A stretch of 57,574 nucleotides of DNA from Jaapia argillacea MUCL 33604 (Eukaryota > Basidiomycota > Agaricomycetes > Jaapiales > Jaapiaceae): positions 1,177,428-1,235,001 of the forward strand of contig KL197717.1 of the NCBI GenBank assembly GCA_000697665.1. Reading direction: 5' to 3'. A program made the translations under genes and the position numbers. The first letter of the stretch is position 1. Each line of letters opens with the position of its first letter. Shown one piece after another: positions 1 to 12,274 of this stretch. Under the pieces are notes generated by a model, which was given only the letters and a program-made list of their open reading frames with translations, was not told the DNA's origin and did not search any database.

Positions 1-494
1 GGCAATGAGGAAGCGTACGCGTATGCGTTATGGGTGATGACGACAGTGAGGAGGGTGGCAACAACGAGGGCGATGGTGGCAAGGACAAGGCGGAGATGAT
101 GGGAGCGTGCCGAGAATCAGTTGAGAACCGAGAAAATACACTCCGTCGCGAAATTCACACAGCTTGCCATGTCCTATAATTTCAAGCAGTTTTTGGAGTT
201 GTATCAAGAACCATCAGAAGGCAATGTTTCAAGCAGGCACGTTAAATCGTGGAGAACGAGATGTTGAGGGCAGGATGATATAAAAAAAATCGGTGATAGC
301 ATCGTAGTGGGTAGGGGCGCGTCAGTGGACTCTCTGAGGGCGCATCAGTGGGTGGGAGGTGGGTGAAGGGGCCAAGCGTACAATCGACCACAGAGTAAGG
401 AGCCACGAAGTGGAAGTCGGGAACTTCCGGTCTACTTCCACTTCTACTATTTTGGTATATACTCAGTTCCCCAAGCCCTCGACACACATTTCAG
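1..494. other. Left-edge region without a supported gene
   Basis: I see no convincing coding region here. An acceptor-like site (TTTCAG) ends at about 494 and precedes the F-box/LRR gene at 495, so part of this stretch may be its intron or a lost first exon. No recognisable F-box sequence was found in any forward frame. Confidence 0.4.
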
Positions 495-1728
495 AGATCC
501 TTTCGATCTACCTCCTCCATTGTCAGGTGGACAAGTCCAGAAGAATATATTCGACTCCCTAGCCACCAAGCGATACCTGGTGAGGGTTTGTAAAGATTGG
601 TACCAACTAGCCTCCAGGTTTCTTTACCGAGAAATCATTATCGGTCGAGGACATACCCTGGTATCTTTACGATCCACTCTACTAGAGTCTCATTGGAGAG
701 CAGAGGAGTCTGCTACACAGGCCGAAGAGACCCAGTTCACTCCCTTTCTGGGACAGTACACACTTCGTTTCGAAATCGCAACCAGAATTCGCCCAGGCCT
801 CGAAGACACGACTGTAATATCCGAACTCGAAACTCTAATCGATATATTCCGTTGTCTTCCCAACCTCCAAATCTGCATCATGGCGAAAGGAGGACCTTAC
901 CACCCTATCAAATTACAATTTCCACTTGGTGTATTATCCTCCCTAGGATCATATTGCGGCAAATCATTACGGGTTATCCGATGGCATCGATATCCGCACC
1001 CTACTGCTCCCCAATGGACACAACTCCTTCACACCACGTCCAACCTCCGTATCCTTCGTTTCCCATCCCACGACAGTAATCGAGGGAAACTCCAATCCGG
1101 ACATCCACTCCCCCACCTAATGTCCCTCGAAGGAGCGGAGAGCTCAGATGTTCTCCTCGGAACTGCCTTACCCAACCAAATATACCCATCACTCTACCAT
1201 CTCTCCATCTCTCCCTTTCTCCCCCCCACCTTCCTCCTCAACTCATACGGTCCCCAACTCACCTTAATAACCATAACCCGCCACACCACCGATGAAACTA
1301 TCAACCTCTTATCGACCGCATGTCCAAACCTCACCAAACTAGTCATCCACTTCTCATCCCCTCCCAACTTCCCTTCTCGTCTCCCAAAAAGCATCACTCA
1401 TTTGGGGTTGAGGTGCAATACAAGGAACAGGAATATTTACGACTCACATGCGAGGCCGGTTTTTGAAGGGTTGAAATCGATCCAGGTGCCGAACTTGCAA
1501 GTGGTGAGGTTCTTGGATAGAAGGTTTATTGAGGTCGTTCGCGATTTTAACCCAAACAGATTCGCTTGGGGTGTTGAGTTGTTGGCGGAGACTAGGTATA
1601 GGATCGAGGACTGTGATGGTGTTGCGATCCGTCCTCAGAGTCGAAGTATCCCTCATTCCAGTTTACGAGCAGACCTTTATAAGTGTAGACCTACCTCCTC
1701 TACGACTCGACATCTCAGAGATCTTTGA
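495..1728 (+). CDS. F-box/LRR-like protein, 5' incomplete
   Basis: This is an open frame of about 410 codons with no ATG near its beginning. It opens after an intron-acceptor-like TTTCAG, with a DPFDLPP block followed by a VCKDWY...RFLYREIIIGRG block. Those two blocks are typical of the large Agaricomycete F-box-like family, in which an N-terminal F-box recruits Skp1 and a leucine-rich region binds a ubiquitination target. The remainder has LRR-like segments (LxxLxI, PNLTKLVIHF) and the usual WGV motif near the end. The F-box itself is not visible upstream, so this is either the last exon of a gene whose first exon I cannot recognise, or a 5'-truncated pseudogene. The substrate is unknown. 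Confidence 0.65.
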
Positions 1729-3343
1729 CCACGATAGGGGGGTTAGTTGCATTCCATCACGGTCGCGGATGTTTATGACATCTCAGTGTAAGTTGGGATT
1801 GGATAGCACCAGTCGATAGCGAGAGAACCTGGAAGAGGATAGGTTCAGCAGGTGAACCTGGTTTCCTGCCACTTTTGAGGGGTGTCACGAAGGTTCCTTG
1901 GAGCTAAGGACAGCCAGCGCTATGAATGAAATTCAGGGTACTTATCGTACCAACGTGTTTGTGAGGAAGAACAATGGTAGGGAGCGTCCTACTAGTGCGA
2001 TAGAAGCCTACCTGACTACTAGTGAAGTCAGGATTACATGGGTGTTCGTCGCCCCACTTCCCTAATCCGCGGTGCGGGTAGATAGAGAGGGTGCGTTTCG
2101 ATATCCAACCGGTGTGGCAGCACATAGAAAAGAGCGACCATCGAGGGTCCGAGTCGAAGACAGTGTCCCAAGGCTCCACATGGTCAATGCGGGACGCGTG
2201 GGGCGTGATAAACAACGCGGAGCAATGAAAGCTGAGCTCCTGTTCTTCGAAAAGTGGATGATCGGACATTTGGCTTCTCCTAACACCAGGTCAGCATCAG
2301 CAGTTGGTCTTCTTTTTTTAGGATTTTTCAGCAAACCGACCAGGTCCAGCAGGGGCATTGGGAACTTGTGGGTTTACGATGCAGTTATCGAGAGAAGTAG
2401 TATAGATATCAAGACCTTGGTAGATTCCTCGTTAGCGAGTGGCCTCAGCTCGATACTTTGGGATCTACTATCAGCATCAAGAATTTAGCTCTTCGTCCTT
2501 GGACTTGGGAAACTCGCGTCTCACATTGTCCCTCAGTCGTCGAGGCCGGGCAGTAAATTACGTCCATCCGTATTGTACAGACTTAGCTCGCAATCTTCAG
2601 GCGAGTTATGCGCAGAGGAAGACTTGGTGTCAACATTCGAACTAGTATTCAAGGAACCAGCGGTTGTTGTTGCCTTCCAGTGCGAGACCAGGGTAAACAG
2701 AGAATTTAAAGACGCGGCGGTTTGCGAAGAGACGGAAAGAGAGCCGCGAGAGGCAATTCCATCCAGCTTGTTGGGGTAGTGTGCGACTCGGAGTGTGAAG
2801 ATCACAGGAGATAACAGGGAGAACAGGCACAGGGTCCGAGCTAAAGGTTGAGGAATGTCGATCTTGGGGTATCGTGCGAGTAAGGGCTGCCGTCGTCTCG
2901 GGGCGTAGCTCCCGATATTGAAGGTGGGATAGAGATATTGGAGTGTTGCGAATCGCGATAGAAATTAATATTCTGGCAAGGCAGACTAGCACTCTCAGAC
3001 CGGAGGATAAAAACAAGAAGAATGTGGGAGGAGGAAGAGGCGATTGAAACAGGAAACGCCACAACGGCCGCAGTCTCCGTAGTCTCCGGTGGCGGGGAGC
3101 GGAAATTATGGGGGATGAAACTTTGTTTGCCTCAAAGGTTTTGAGATCTTTTTCACTTGACCGACTCCGTTCGACTCTGGGTTTCTTCCATACACGCCTT
3201 TGATTCATCCCAGCACACCGTGTGGTCCGTGCGCCCGTTTCTCACTATCTAGATTTTGTTCATTTAACTGACGCGTAATCACTCATTCTTCTAAAGCTCC
3301 TCCATCCATTACCACTAACTACACGACTTTCCACTCAAACACC
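1729..3343. other. Intergenic region, 1.6 kb
   Basis: No supported gene. Open frames on both strands (a 188-codon minus frame at 2642-3208 is the longest) show no domain, no splice structure and low-complexity composition. The last 80 bases before 3344 are C/T-rich with ACAC/CACCATG context, as expected for the promoter and 5' UTR of the next gene. Confidence 0.6.
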
Positions 3344-5566
3344 ATGACGAATACCAACCCACCCGCCCACCAAAATGTCATTCCCTCTGAAGTTGGCTGG
3401 CAATTTGTGCCCCAATATTACACTTATGTCAATCAGCAACCCAATCGGCTACATCGGTTTTACACCAAATCGTCGACGTTTATGCATGGGGTTGAGGGAG
3501 AAGATGGCAAGCCTTGTTACGGACAGCAGGTTAGTCAACTGTTTACTATGTCTATTTTACATCTTTTTTTCCCGGGAGGGTGGATGGATGGATCCGATGT
3601 CGAGTGGCGCCCGACCAGCGCCCATCCTAGCCCTTATCCTAGAGTGCCATAAACTTGGTACCTGCCCATCTCTGATCATGCAACTCGCTAACACGTCGTC
3701 ATCCCATAGGAAATCCACAACAAAATCACCTCGTTAAACTACACAGATTGCAAAGTATTCATCCACTCTGTTGACGCCCAATCCTCCGCGAATGGCGGCA
3801 TTATCATCCAAGTCATTGGTGAAATGTCGAATGCGGGTGAGGATTGGAGAAAGTTTGTTCAGACTTTCTTTTTGGCCGAGCAGCCGAATGGGTACTTTGT
3901 TTTGAACGACATCTTCAGGTGAGTAAGGAGAGTTCATTATTTTCGTTGCACGACTTGCCTACCTGCGTCAGCACTGCCGACTGGCGAGTGGAACGTGGTT
4001 GATTTTTAATCAATACTTGACATTTATTCCATTTTATAAATGGATTTCCAACCTTGTTTTCGGCGCTTATTTGGGTCGTGTGCCGCACTCCTCATCTCTG
4101 TCTCCCTTTCCTTCTCTCCATCATTGATCTAACACTTCACCCCCCAGGTTTCTAAAGGAAGAAGGTGTCGATGGCGACGAAGACGCCGAACCTTCTTCAA
4201 CAGCCCCAACAGTCTCCCAACCCGAACCTCCCACCACCATGCAACCCCAAGTCTTCGAACAACCCCGCGAACCTACTCCCCTCCCCCCTTCAGCCGAGCC
4301 CCCCAAAACTGTCATCCCGGAGCCTGCACCAGAACCTGTTACCATCACACCCGAGCCCGCTGCTCCAGCGCCAGAACCGGAGGTTGAGGCTCACGTGAAT
4401 GGCACTCCTGCTGAGCCTGCTCCAGAACCCGTAGCCGAAGAGGTTGAGCCTGAGGAAGCTGAAGCCGAGGAGGAACCTGAGCCTGAGGTTGAGGCCGAGA
4501 AGGATTTGACGACTGTATCTCCTCCACCCGTCGCCAGTCCTTCATTAGTTCCTTCACCCGCGCCTGCACCTACTCCCGTACCTGCCGAAACCGCTCCTCC
4601 TCCTTCAAAACCATCAGCCTCTCCCCCACCGCCCGCATCCCAACCCGCACCTCAACCCACCGCACCCCAACAACCTTCGCAACCTCCAGCGCCTAAAACC
4701 TGGGCAAATCTTGCAGCTTCGAATAAGAACAAGTGGGGTAGTGCTGTTGCTCAGGAGTCAAGAGGGACTTCGGAGGTCCCTGCTAGTCCTGTTGGGGGAG
4801 CGAGAGTTGGGTTGCCTAGGGTTGGTCCTGGGGCTGGTGCGCCGCCTGCTGCTGCTGGTGCGGGTGGAGCTCCTCCTGCTACTGGTCCCCCTGCTGCCCG
4901 TCCTGCGCCACCTTCGGGACCTGCTGGAAAAGACGTCCATCCGTCGTATGCTGCTGCGCAGAGTGTAACTACTCCTCAAGTCTTCGTCAAGGTACGTTTC
5001 TTCCCACGTCCTCAGTGTTGGTTTCCTTTGTGGTAAGTTCTCGAAACTGATAATTCAACTTTGCTGTCTATTAGGGTGTAACCGACCCCGTATCACATAC
5101 GCTCTTGACAAACGTCCTCAGCAACCGTTTCGGTCCTCTCAAAGATCTCGAAATCGTCCGAACAAAAGCATGTGCCTTCTTCGAGTTCAACTCACTGGAC
5201 TCTGCCAAGAAAGCCATCATCGCAAGTTTACCCACCAACGCTGGAGGTGAGGGTGGTATCCGTGTCGACGTTGAAGGAGGAGGACAAGTACGTATTGTGG
5301 TTGAGACGAGGAAGGAGAGGGGTGAGAGGCATGGTGCTGGGGAGAGACCTGGGAGCAGGACTGGGGGACGGGGTAGGGGTGTTAATGGTGGGTTTGAAGG
5401 GAGGGGTGGGTACGGAGGTGATAGGGGAGGTTTTGGGGGAGAAGGGAGGGGGGAGAGGTCGTTTGGGAGCGAGAGAGGATTTGGAGGGGATAGAGGAGGG
5501 TTTAGGGGAAGGGGGAGTAGGGGACGGGGTGGTCCTCCCCCTGCTGCTGGAGCGGCTGGGAAGTAG
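3344..5566 (+). CDS. G3BP/Nxt3-like protein (NTF2-like domain, RRM, RGG tail)
   Basis: Exons join(3344..3529, 3710..3918, 4148..4991, 5075..5566) keep frame with GT-AG introns and give 576 residues. Residues about 14-135 form an NTF2-like domain, with VGWQFVPQYYTYVNQ at its start and the G3BP-type block FVQTFFLAEQPNGYFVLNDIFRFL at its end (read across two exons). Residues about 140-400 are Pro/Ala/Glu-rich. An RRM follows at about 410-485, with RNP2-like VFVKGV and RNP1-like KACAFFEF, and then a Gly/Arg-rich RGG tail. This is the architecture of animal G3BP, yeast Bre5 and fission-yeast Nxt3. Those proteins bind RNA, join stress granules and act as cofactors of a Ubp3/USP10-type deubiquitinase. 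The start ATG has a CACC context and the first exon begins the NTF2 domain at the usual distance. All domains look intact. Confidence 0.93.
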
Positions 5567-5880
5567 GGGTTTTGTGAAAAATTCTTTTGGGATTCGTTGT
5601 TGTGTTTTTTTGTTGATGTTGTCGTTCGTCGATGCTCTGTGTCATTGTGTTGTGTCTTTTTTGGTACATAGTAATTCAACTTAAGTTCATCGTCTCACAT
5701 GGATGGCATGGTACTATCCCACCTATCAAGTTTCGAGCACTTCATGTCAAGTCTTCTCTGCCCTGGAAATGCCCAATTATTCGCGAAGGGTGCATATACG
5801 TATAAGCCAATGCACCATGTCTTGCACAACTTTTACCCCTATCTGCCCCCAACGTTACTCCATTGACCAACTACTCTACG

Positions 5881-6789
5881 ATGAACGAAATCCCTGAGTA
5901 CTATCGACCGGGATCCCGTCTGCACATATCCCTCGCCAGCCAAAGTGGGGGCATCAATGCGACTGTCGTCCATCCCATCACGCCATTTACGACGAGCCAA
6001 GTACTTGTCTGTCGAATCGAGCACAACCCGACCATCACCTCGCCATCGTCCCTTGCCGTTGTCAAGGTCTATGACCCTCGTTTTTTCAAAGATCGCTACC
6101 CCACAGATCTATCCCTTCAGCACCCTTGGAGCCACGAAGCCGAGGCTGCAGCGGCTTCGAGTCGCCAGAACCAGTATCCAGTTGTAACCTCAAGAGAATA
6201 TCCGGTTTCTCCTGATTGGGGTGATCCTGGTAATAATTCCCCAGCGGCATGGGAAGAGTTCTACTTTCAGCATGCAGAATACGCATTCCAAGCAGAAGTA
6301 AAAGCATATGATATGCTCTCTGATTGGCAGGGGAGGTCAATTCTGTACTATCTCGGTGCTGGAACGCTCCCAGTCAGTACTCTATCTTCTCCCCGCGCCA
6401 TCATCCCCCGCGTTCTGCTCCTCGAGTACCTACCCGATGCGGTCACTCTCAATGATATCGACCCACAACGGATCACTCGTCCGGTGCTTCGTTCCCTCTT
6501 CGAGACCGCAGAAGCCTTTGCTTCCCTCGGGATCATACATACCGATCTGCATGGAGGGAACATCCTCCTCACGCCTGCAGAACACCCGGTGCGGGGGTGC
6601 ATCATTGATTTTGGATGTTCGTTTGTACGCCAGGAGGAGTCGGATGAGGAATGGGAGTTCTTGGTAGCTCAGAACAGCGACGTTCGTGCTGTTCAGGTGT
6701 CGCTGAAGAGGGTGGAATACAGGGACTTTTCTTGGGTACTTGAGGACGAACACCGAGGACACCCTCGAGTTAGACATGAAACGAAGTAA
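5881..6789 (+). CDS. Fungal kinase-like protein (FunK/APH-type fold)
   Basis: A single-exon frame of 302 residues from ATG 5881. An earlier in-frame start at 5863 would be TTG, so I reject it. The protein has the sparse signature of fungus-specific kinase-like proteins: an ATP-anchoring lysine candidate in the VVKVYDPRF strand (about K62), an Ala-rich insert, the catalytic loop HTDLHGGN (H220, D222, N227) and the metal-binding DFG (about 243-245). The loop form with DLHxxN is closer to aminoglycoside-phosphotransferase-like and FunK families than to classic HRDLKP kinases. There is no glycine-rich loop I can recognise. The substrate cannot be predicted. The protein is short for a full kinase (the C-lobe ends about 55 residues after DFG), which is common in this lineage-expanded group. 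Confidence 0.75.
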   Translation: MNEIPEYYRPGSRLHISLASQSGGINATVVHPITPFTTSQVLVCRIEHNPTITSPSSLAVVKVYDPRFFKDRYPTDLSLQHPWSHEAEAAAASSRQNQYPVVTSREYPVSPDWGDPGNNSPAAWEEFYFQHAEYAFQAEVKAYDMLSDWQGRSILYYLGAGTLPVSTLSSPRAIIPRVLLLEYLPDAVTLNDIDPQRITRPVLRSLFETAEAFASLGIIHTDLHGGNILLTPAEHPVRGCIIDFGCSFVRQEESDEEWEFLVAQNSDVRAVQVSLKRVEYRDFSWVLEDEHRGHPRVRHETK

Positions 6790-7408
6790 AAGTTATATAA
6801 ATTTTCTACAATACAGTTGTTCATTAGTACCTGCCTTTGAGAACATTGGCTCTGGAATACCTGACGTGGGTATAGATACGTATATGATTGCACCGTACAT
6901 ACCTTACGCTGCGGTGAGTGGGTGGTCAGGGAGCTCCGCGCCTTCGGGGGTATAACTTGACATCAGGTAGACAAACCAGTCGACGACCGGAATACTTACT
7001 GACAGGGCAATATGGCGCGGAATGCAAGGATGGTATGGTTGGAGAATTGGACTGGAAATCATTGGTGGTCAACGATGGTCACGTGAGCCGGAGGGGATTC
7101 GTCGGAAATATTGATATCATTAGCTGGAATCATCTGTGTCCCTCGCTGCCATGATCCAGTCCGAGTCACCAAGTCAATATCACTGACGCTTGAGTTTCGC
7201 ATCAGGACGTACTTCAGCCTTCGTTAACTCGGTCTCAAAAGCAGTCTCAGCTGAGATAGAGGACTTCTCACATTCATCTCGTTGTGAGGTTATCGGTCTG
7301 CTACTGTTTGTCTAACAACAGGTATAGAACATGTCATTTTATTCTCTCACAAGCCTCCAGTCCTTGTGCAAGTGTTGATGATGAATGTTCAAAGGTCGCG
7401 ATATCACC
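6790..7408. other. Intergenic region before the F-box array
   Basis: No gene is supported. The last part (about 7300-7408) is similar to the 5' flanks of the two other F-box copies (shared ACAGGTATAGA..CATGT segment). That marks the left limit of the tandem repeat unit. Confidence 0.5.
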
Positions 7409-8604
7409 ATGCCCCCGGACGGCTCCCATTCGACAGTCCGGCTTCCCTTAGAAATATGTGGACAAATCTTCGAGTTCCTCACGAACCCCGGCGACTTATC
7501 CAGGGTTTGCCTCTCATCCCGCGCCTTCCATGATGAAGCCTCGAGGCTCCTATACAGTTCAGTCAATCTCGAAAACGCTGCCGCTCGCAAAACATTTGCC
7601 CGCACCGTGATTGCATGTCCATATCTCGGGGAACGTGTACTTTCTCTGAGGACTTATCTGGAGGGCGAGGATGACGATTACTTGGCTGAGGTTTTTCCGT
7701 TGCTCACCAACCTGCAATCTCTTTGCATACCAAGTCTTGATTCAGAAGATTGTCATAACTTCCCTGAGGGCCACTTTCGACAATCGACATTCCGTCTTCG
7801 ATCATTCCACAACCATACATTCAAGATCCAAGGAACGCTCGATTTCCTCTCCAAACAACCAGAACTTGTCGAATGGACTCAGGAACAGATATTCTTTTAC
7901 CCGAAGGAAGGCTTCACCCTCCCTCCCGATTTCCTACCCAATCTCCATACCATGTCCATCGACGCCGAAGTCATTTTCGCATTCACCAATACACCACCCG
8001 TCACACGTTTGAAAATCCGATTTTGGTATATGACCGCTGATGAGGAACTGCGGACCTTAAGGAATTTGGGCCGGTTTCGAGAAACGTTGACGAACCTTTG
8101 TTTGCAACATTGGGATGGCGATGTTCATTTCCGTGCACGTCTCTTAGTGGAGATTTTGGCGGAAATGACGCCTTACATCAAGCATCTTTGTCTCATTGGC
8201 ACCAATGTTGCAGAGCATGTCATTTTCCACACACCGGTATGTCTTTCGCACCGATTCGGGACCTTATCGTTCTCACCTGTCCTTCCAAGCATCACCTAGG
8301 ACCTCCCTTTTTCGAGGAATTGGGTAGGATATTACCCATGCTCACACATCTCGAAACATTTGTATGGATTCCCTACAACGACCCTGAATCTTCCTCCACT
8401 TACAAAATTTCGGACGAAGAGGTTCAGCGTCTAGCGCAATTTTTAACAACCTTCCCCCGATCCCTAACCGCCTTTGCGTTTGCCGTGAGTTGGAACGGTA
8501 ATGCGCATGAATTGGCGAGTTTTGTCAAACACCCATCGGGCACTTGGCACAGACGGACTGAGAGGCCTGCTAGCGTGGAAGTTTGGCGTGAAGCTCTGAT
8601 ATGA
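7409..8604 (+). CDS. F-box protein, tandem copy 1
   Basis: Exons join(7409..8236, 8290..8604) give 380 residues. The acceptor is CCAAG at 8289 rather than the nearer CCTAG, because only that site keeps frame, and it is conserved in all three copies. The N-terminus carries an F-box-like segment (LPLEICGQIFEFLTNPGDLSRVCLSSRAFHDEASRLLY), the Skp1-binding part of an SCF ubiquitin ligase subunit. The rest is a leucine-rich but poorly structured target-binding region (LLTNLQSLCIPSL and similar). I chose ATG 7409 because the M-P start is shared with the other copies. No lesion is visible. The target is unknown. Confidence 0.85.
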
Positions 8605-9301
8605 GGGTAGTTTTGGAAGCGAGTTGCGTGTGAGTGTCTTCGTCTTCGATGTTCTCTGCCGGATCTGATGGTGGTGACCCATAGCACTCATGAAGGGGTC
8701 TCAACTCAGTTATTACACAGGCTACGTTTTAAGAATCAGTCGCAGTACGCCAGATCGATACCGAGGTGGTCAATGATGCCATGACTCAGTGGACGCCCAT
8801 GTTTCTCTCACCCCATCGTTGCCACGAGGAGCTTCGGATAAGGTCGAAGGGCGAGGAACGGGGGATTCTGCTTACGAGACTAGGGATCTGATTTGGTGAG
8901 AGATCACGTATCAGAAAGACGGGGTAGTGGGTGATGATCCACAGACTGGCAAAGACATTAATATTGCAAGGGATTTTCAGATATTGGACATCACAGCCAG
9001 GAGGCTTACCTTGCGATGCAACCCATATCAGACAGGACCATTGGTGTATAATGCGGTTGTTCGCTAGTATCTTCCTTTGAGGACGTTGGCGCTGGAAGAC
9101 CTGTGTAACGCTGGGATGGATATGTAGATGGATTGTGGGATGCTCTTGGGGTACATCTGGCTAGTCACACAACGATGGTTGTGTGAATTGGGAGGATGGA
9201 AAATATTACTAGGAAAAAAAAGGTGTCCTTGGCCTGTGTAAACAACATTGCGGCTCCGTTCTTGTTGCACGATGTTTGCTGATGGGCAGGAGACGGCGAG
9301 G
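8605..9301. other. 3' flank of F-box copy 1
   Basis: Non-coding part of the tandem unit, alignable by eye with 19474-20090 downstream of copy 2. It ends at the insertion point of the CACTA-like element: 9298-9301 is the left copy of the target duplication GAGG. Confidence 0.6.
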
Positions 9302-9316
9302 CACTATGGGAAGTAA
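9302..9316 (+). repeat. Left terminal inverted repeat of CACTA-like element
   Basis: CACTATGGGAAGTAA, matching the right terminus 12275-12289 in inverted orientation at 14 of 15 positions. Confidence 0.8.
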
Positions 9317-12274
9317 TAGCATTTATTTTGAGTGCTTCCGTCACTCTTCTGCTACGAATGAGTGCTAAGTACACTGGTTTGGACAGCGCGCAAAATAAGT
9401 GCTTCGAGGACAAGTGCTCGAGGCACTCGTAAAAAACTGTCTCTAGCCAAATGTACTAAACAAGTGTCGGGGACACTTCTCAGAAAGTGGTGAAGGGGCC
9501 CGTTTGTTTACTCGTTCAGGGTTTGGAGTACTCGTCCTGAAATAGATAACGAGTGCGACCACAATACGACACAATACCCAGGTAACGAAGTGGTGGCGAG
9601 CCGGTTGCGTCGCAACAAGCATTACAACCCCAATGGGCAATTAAACGGGGTTCAATAATGAACTTTTGGTCACCGCAAGGTCGTATCGACATTCTTATGG
9701 CAGAGATATCAATGAATGGGACGTTCGAGAGAGGAGGATGAACCTGCCGGAGCAGTGATGGAAGGACTTCGCAAGCTATGGATGACCGAGCAAGGGAAAA
9801 CACCAGGTTGTGTGGTGCAATCCGCCCCGATTCGAGTAGAGTGCGATGTACCAGCCCTACGGTGTTTCTGGGTTAGATTGAATTTGAGTTTTCATGTGAT
9901 AATGGGTCGGCCAGGGTCAATCCTACGAAAGCATCACGAAAATGATAGGTATCAAAAATTGGCAATATACCAAGGGCGGGCAGGTGGCCGTGGGCTGTCG
10001 GCAATGTGGTGAGTAAAACCGGATTACATGTCAAATCGCGCAGATTAACGTAACGTCGGTGAGATTGTTGGACCGAGTTCGGAGGTTTGAAGGGTTGGTG
10101 TGATGATGCACTTCACCTGGGGGTGAAAGCAAGGGATCCGATTGGTTGCGAGGTGGAATCTCTCTTTCCCGAATCGGACAACCAATTGGTTTGGTGTATC
10201 GCCGCATCTGAGGCAAAGACGGGTGCATATAGGGACCATTTAGCCATGCAACCCACCTGATACGTTGAGAAACACATACCTGTGATACCTTAGGTCTATC
10301 GAGTCGCTGTAGAGATGGCGAGAGCAGCGCTGGCCTGTGTTGGCTTACTCAGTTGAGGTTTCTAGCACGGGAAGTAGTCAACCCGCACTGGTGGACCCGG
10401 CAAAAGCCCGAACATTGACTGACCAGAGCTGAAGGCAGAAGAAGTGGCTTCACTGTCGAGAGGATTACACAGGCAGAGTTATACAATTACACAGTGTCCA
10501 CGCATGCCAGGTCGAGAGAGGGAGAGTGTTCGAGTCGGTGTTGGGAGGAGGAGGCGTGGGACTTTGAACTTGAGAGAATTCCGTCGCGTCGACGCGTCTG
10601 TGGCGCGTTCGCTGATGACGCGTCGGAGTTATAACTCAATTTAAACTCAGTCCGCTCGTCTCTTGCTCCTCTCCACAATGTTGCCGCCCATCGGTCGCCC
10701 CCGCCGTCTACTACTGTTGGGCAAATACTCTGTTAACTCTTGCGGGGAGGCATTATATGCAGGCTCTATATCTCCTATATTACAAGAAACAGGTACCCAG
10801 AAAGGTTGATTTGCGGATTGCGGCCCTTGTTATGGTGGGTCCATCTTGGCCAATCTCCATGGCCATTACACCTGTAACTCAACCAGTTCAGCAACTAACC
10901 TGCGAGTTTGCACAGGTGTTACATCAGGCCAGGACATACCTGATTTTAAGCGAATTTCATCTCCAGGAAGTGGGTGCATATATGCCCTTCCCATGTGCTG
11001 TATGTGAGTAATCACTCTCGTTGACACCTCTGACGGCAGGCACGACGAATAGGCATTTGGCACGGAGGACCGTTCCATGGAGACCAAGCGAAACGGTGCG
11101 CATATATCCCCCCAATCCCCCGCGTTGTCTTTTTCCGGATATATGCGTTTGGAAACGACTCACCTTATATCCAAGGACTTCGTCTTGTTATCGCCAATGT
11201 ATGCCGATGTAAGGTATGTGCATTAGTTACAATCGTGTCAACTCACTGTCCCCCTGGAGGCGTTGCTGGCTCCCAGTCTGCTCATATGAGTGGCAGTTGA
11301 TATGTCCAGATCCCAGCTAACCCAATCAGGGCTATGCGAACTCCCTCAACGATGAAACAATGTTAGATCCTTCGCCACCTCGTTGGAAATCCCCCATTCA
11401 GCTGCTTGGATTTGTGTTGGGTTTGAGAAAAGCCCTCCTGCATGGTGTGAGTTGCATCTGATTCATCTTCCTGCATGTCGAGACTGATTTCCGACCACTG
11501 GCCCACAGTAAGGAGGAAGTCCTATAGACACCACAATACTCACCCGACAACATTTGCAATACACCATTGACTGTTGCTGTCTTTCGCCATTGTTTTGCAA
11601 CATGGTCGCTGCCTCTCTTTTCGTACCACCACCTTTTATTGAATTATTTTGCCAATACCCCTCCTAGCCTCCTCCTCCGTCTTTACTGCCCTCGCCACTA
11701 CACTCTGACAATACTTCTTCAGCTATCATTGGCTCCATTTCCGAACAATCGAACTCAAGTAGACTCTCTTCCTTCACCCCTGATTTTAATCTTATGGTGT
11801 CATTTGTATACTTCATTTTTGCTTCGGGTGCCTTGATCCCGTTCGCCAGTGAGGGTCTCGGAGGTGGAGGGGTTCATCCAGTGCTCGTTGGTGCTTATTA
11901 GGCTACTTGTACCCCCCTAACCAAGTCCCCATATCAATATAATCCAGTTTATCCTCTGCAAATGGTGCTTGGCGCTATGGATATGGGGTGCATAGGGCTT
12001 GTACAGAAAAGTGGAGAAGGCTAGTCACATAGAGTGCCTGAGACACTTGCAACAAAGTGCTATCGGTATTCAAAAACAGTGACCATCCCCAGAAAACAAG
12101 TGCTCTTCACTCTGGATGTTAAATAGCAATCATGTCCGGTCCAGAGCACAAGGCACTCATCGGAAAAGTGACCAAGGCACTGTTTGGGCGAGGGCTATGG
12201 GCACTCGTGGGCACTCTTTTTCAGAGCGGTGGACACTGGATTCGTAGAGGTTCCGCCACTCTTTTTGAGTGTAC

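Noticed and set aside
2642-3208. 188-codon minus-strand open frame
   Set aside because: No domain, Arg/Ser/Pro-rich composition, overlapped by other frames, and located in the promoter region of the G3BP-like gene.
5071-5679. 202-codon minus-strand open frame with Pro runs
   Set aside because: It is the antisense shadow of the RGG-coding exon of the G3BP-like gene.
8237-8299. Acceptor CCTAG at 8299 for the F-box copy 1 intron
   Set aside because: It breaks frame. The CCAAG acceptor at 8289 keeps frame and is conserved in all three copies.
9716-11836. Short open frames inside the CACTA-like element as a possible transposase
   Set aside because: None exceeds about 100 codons and none shows DDE or zinc-finger motifs.
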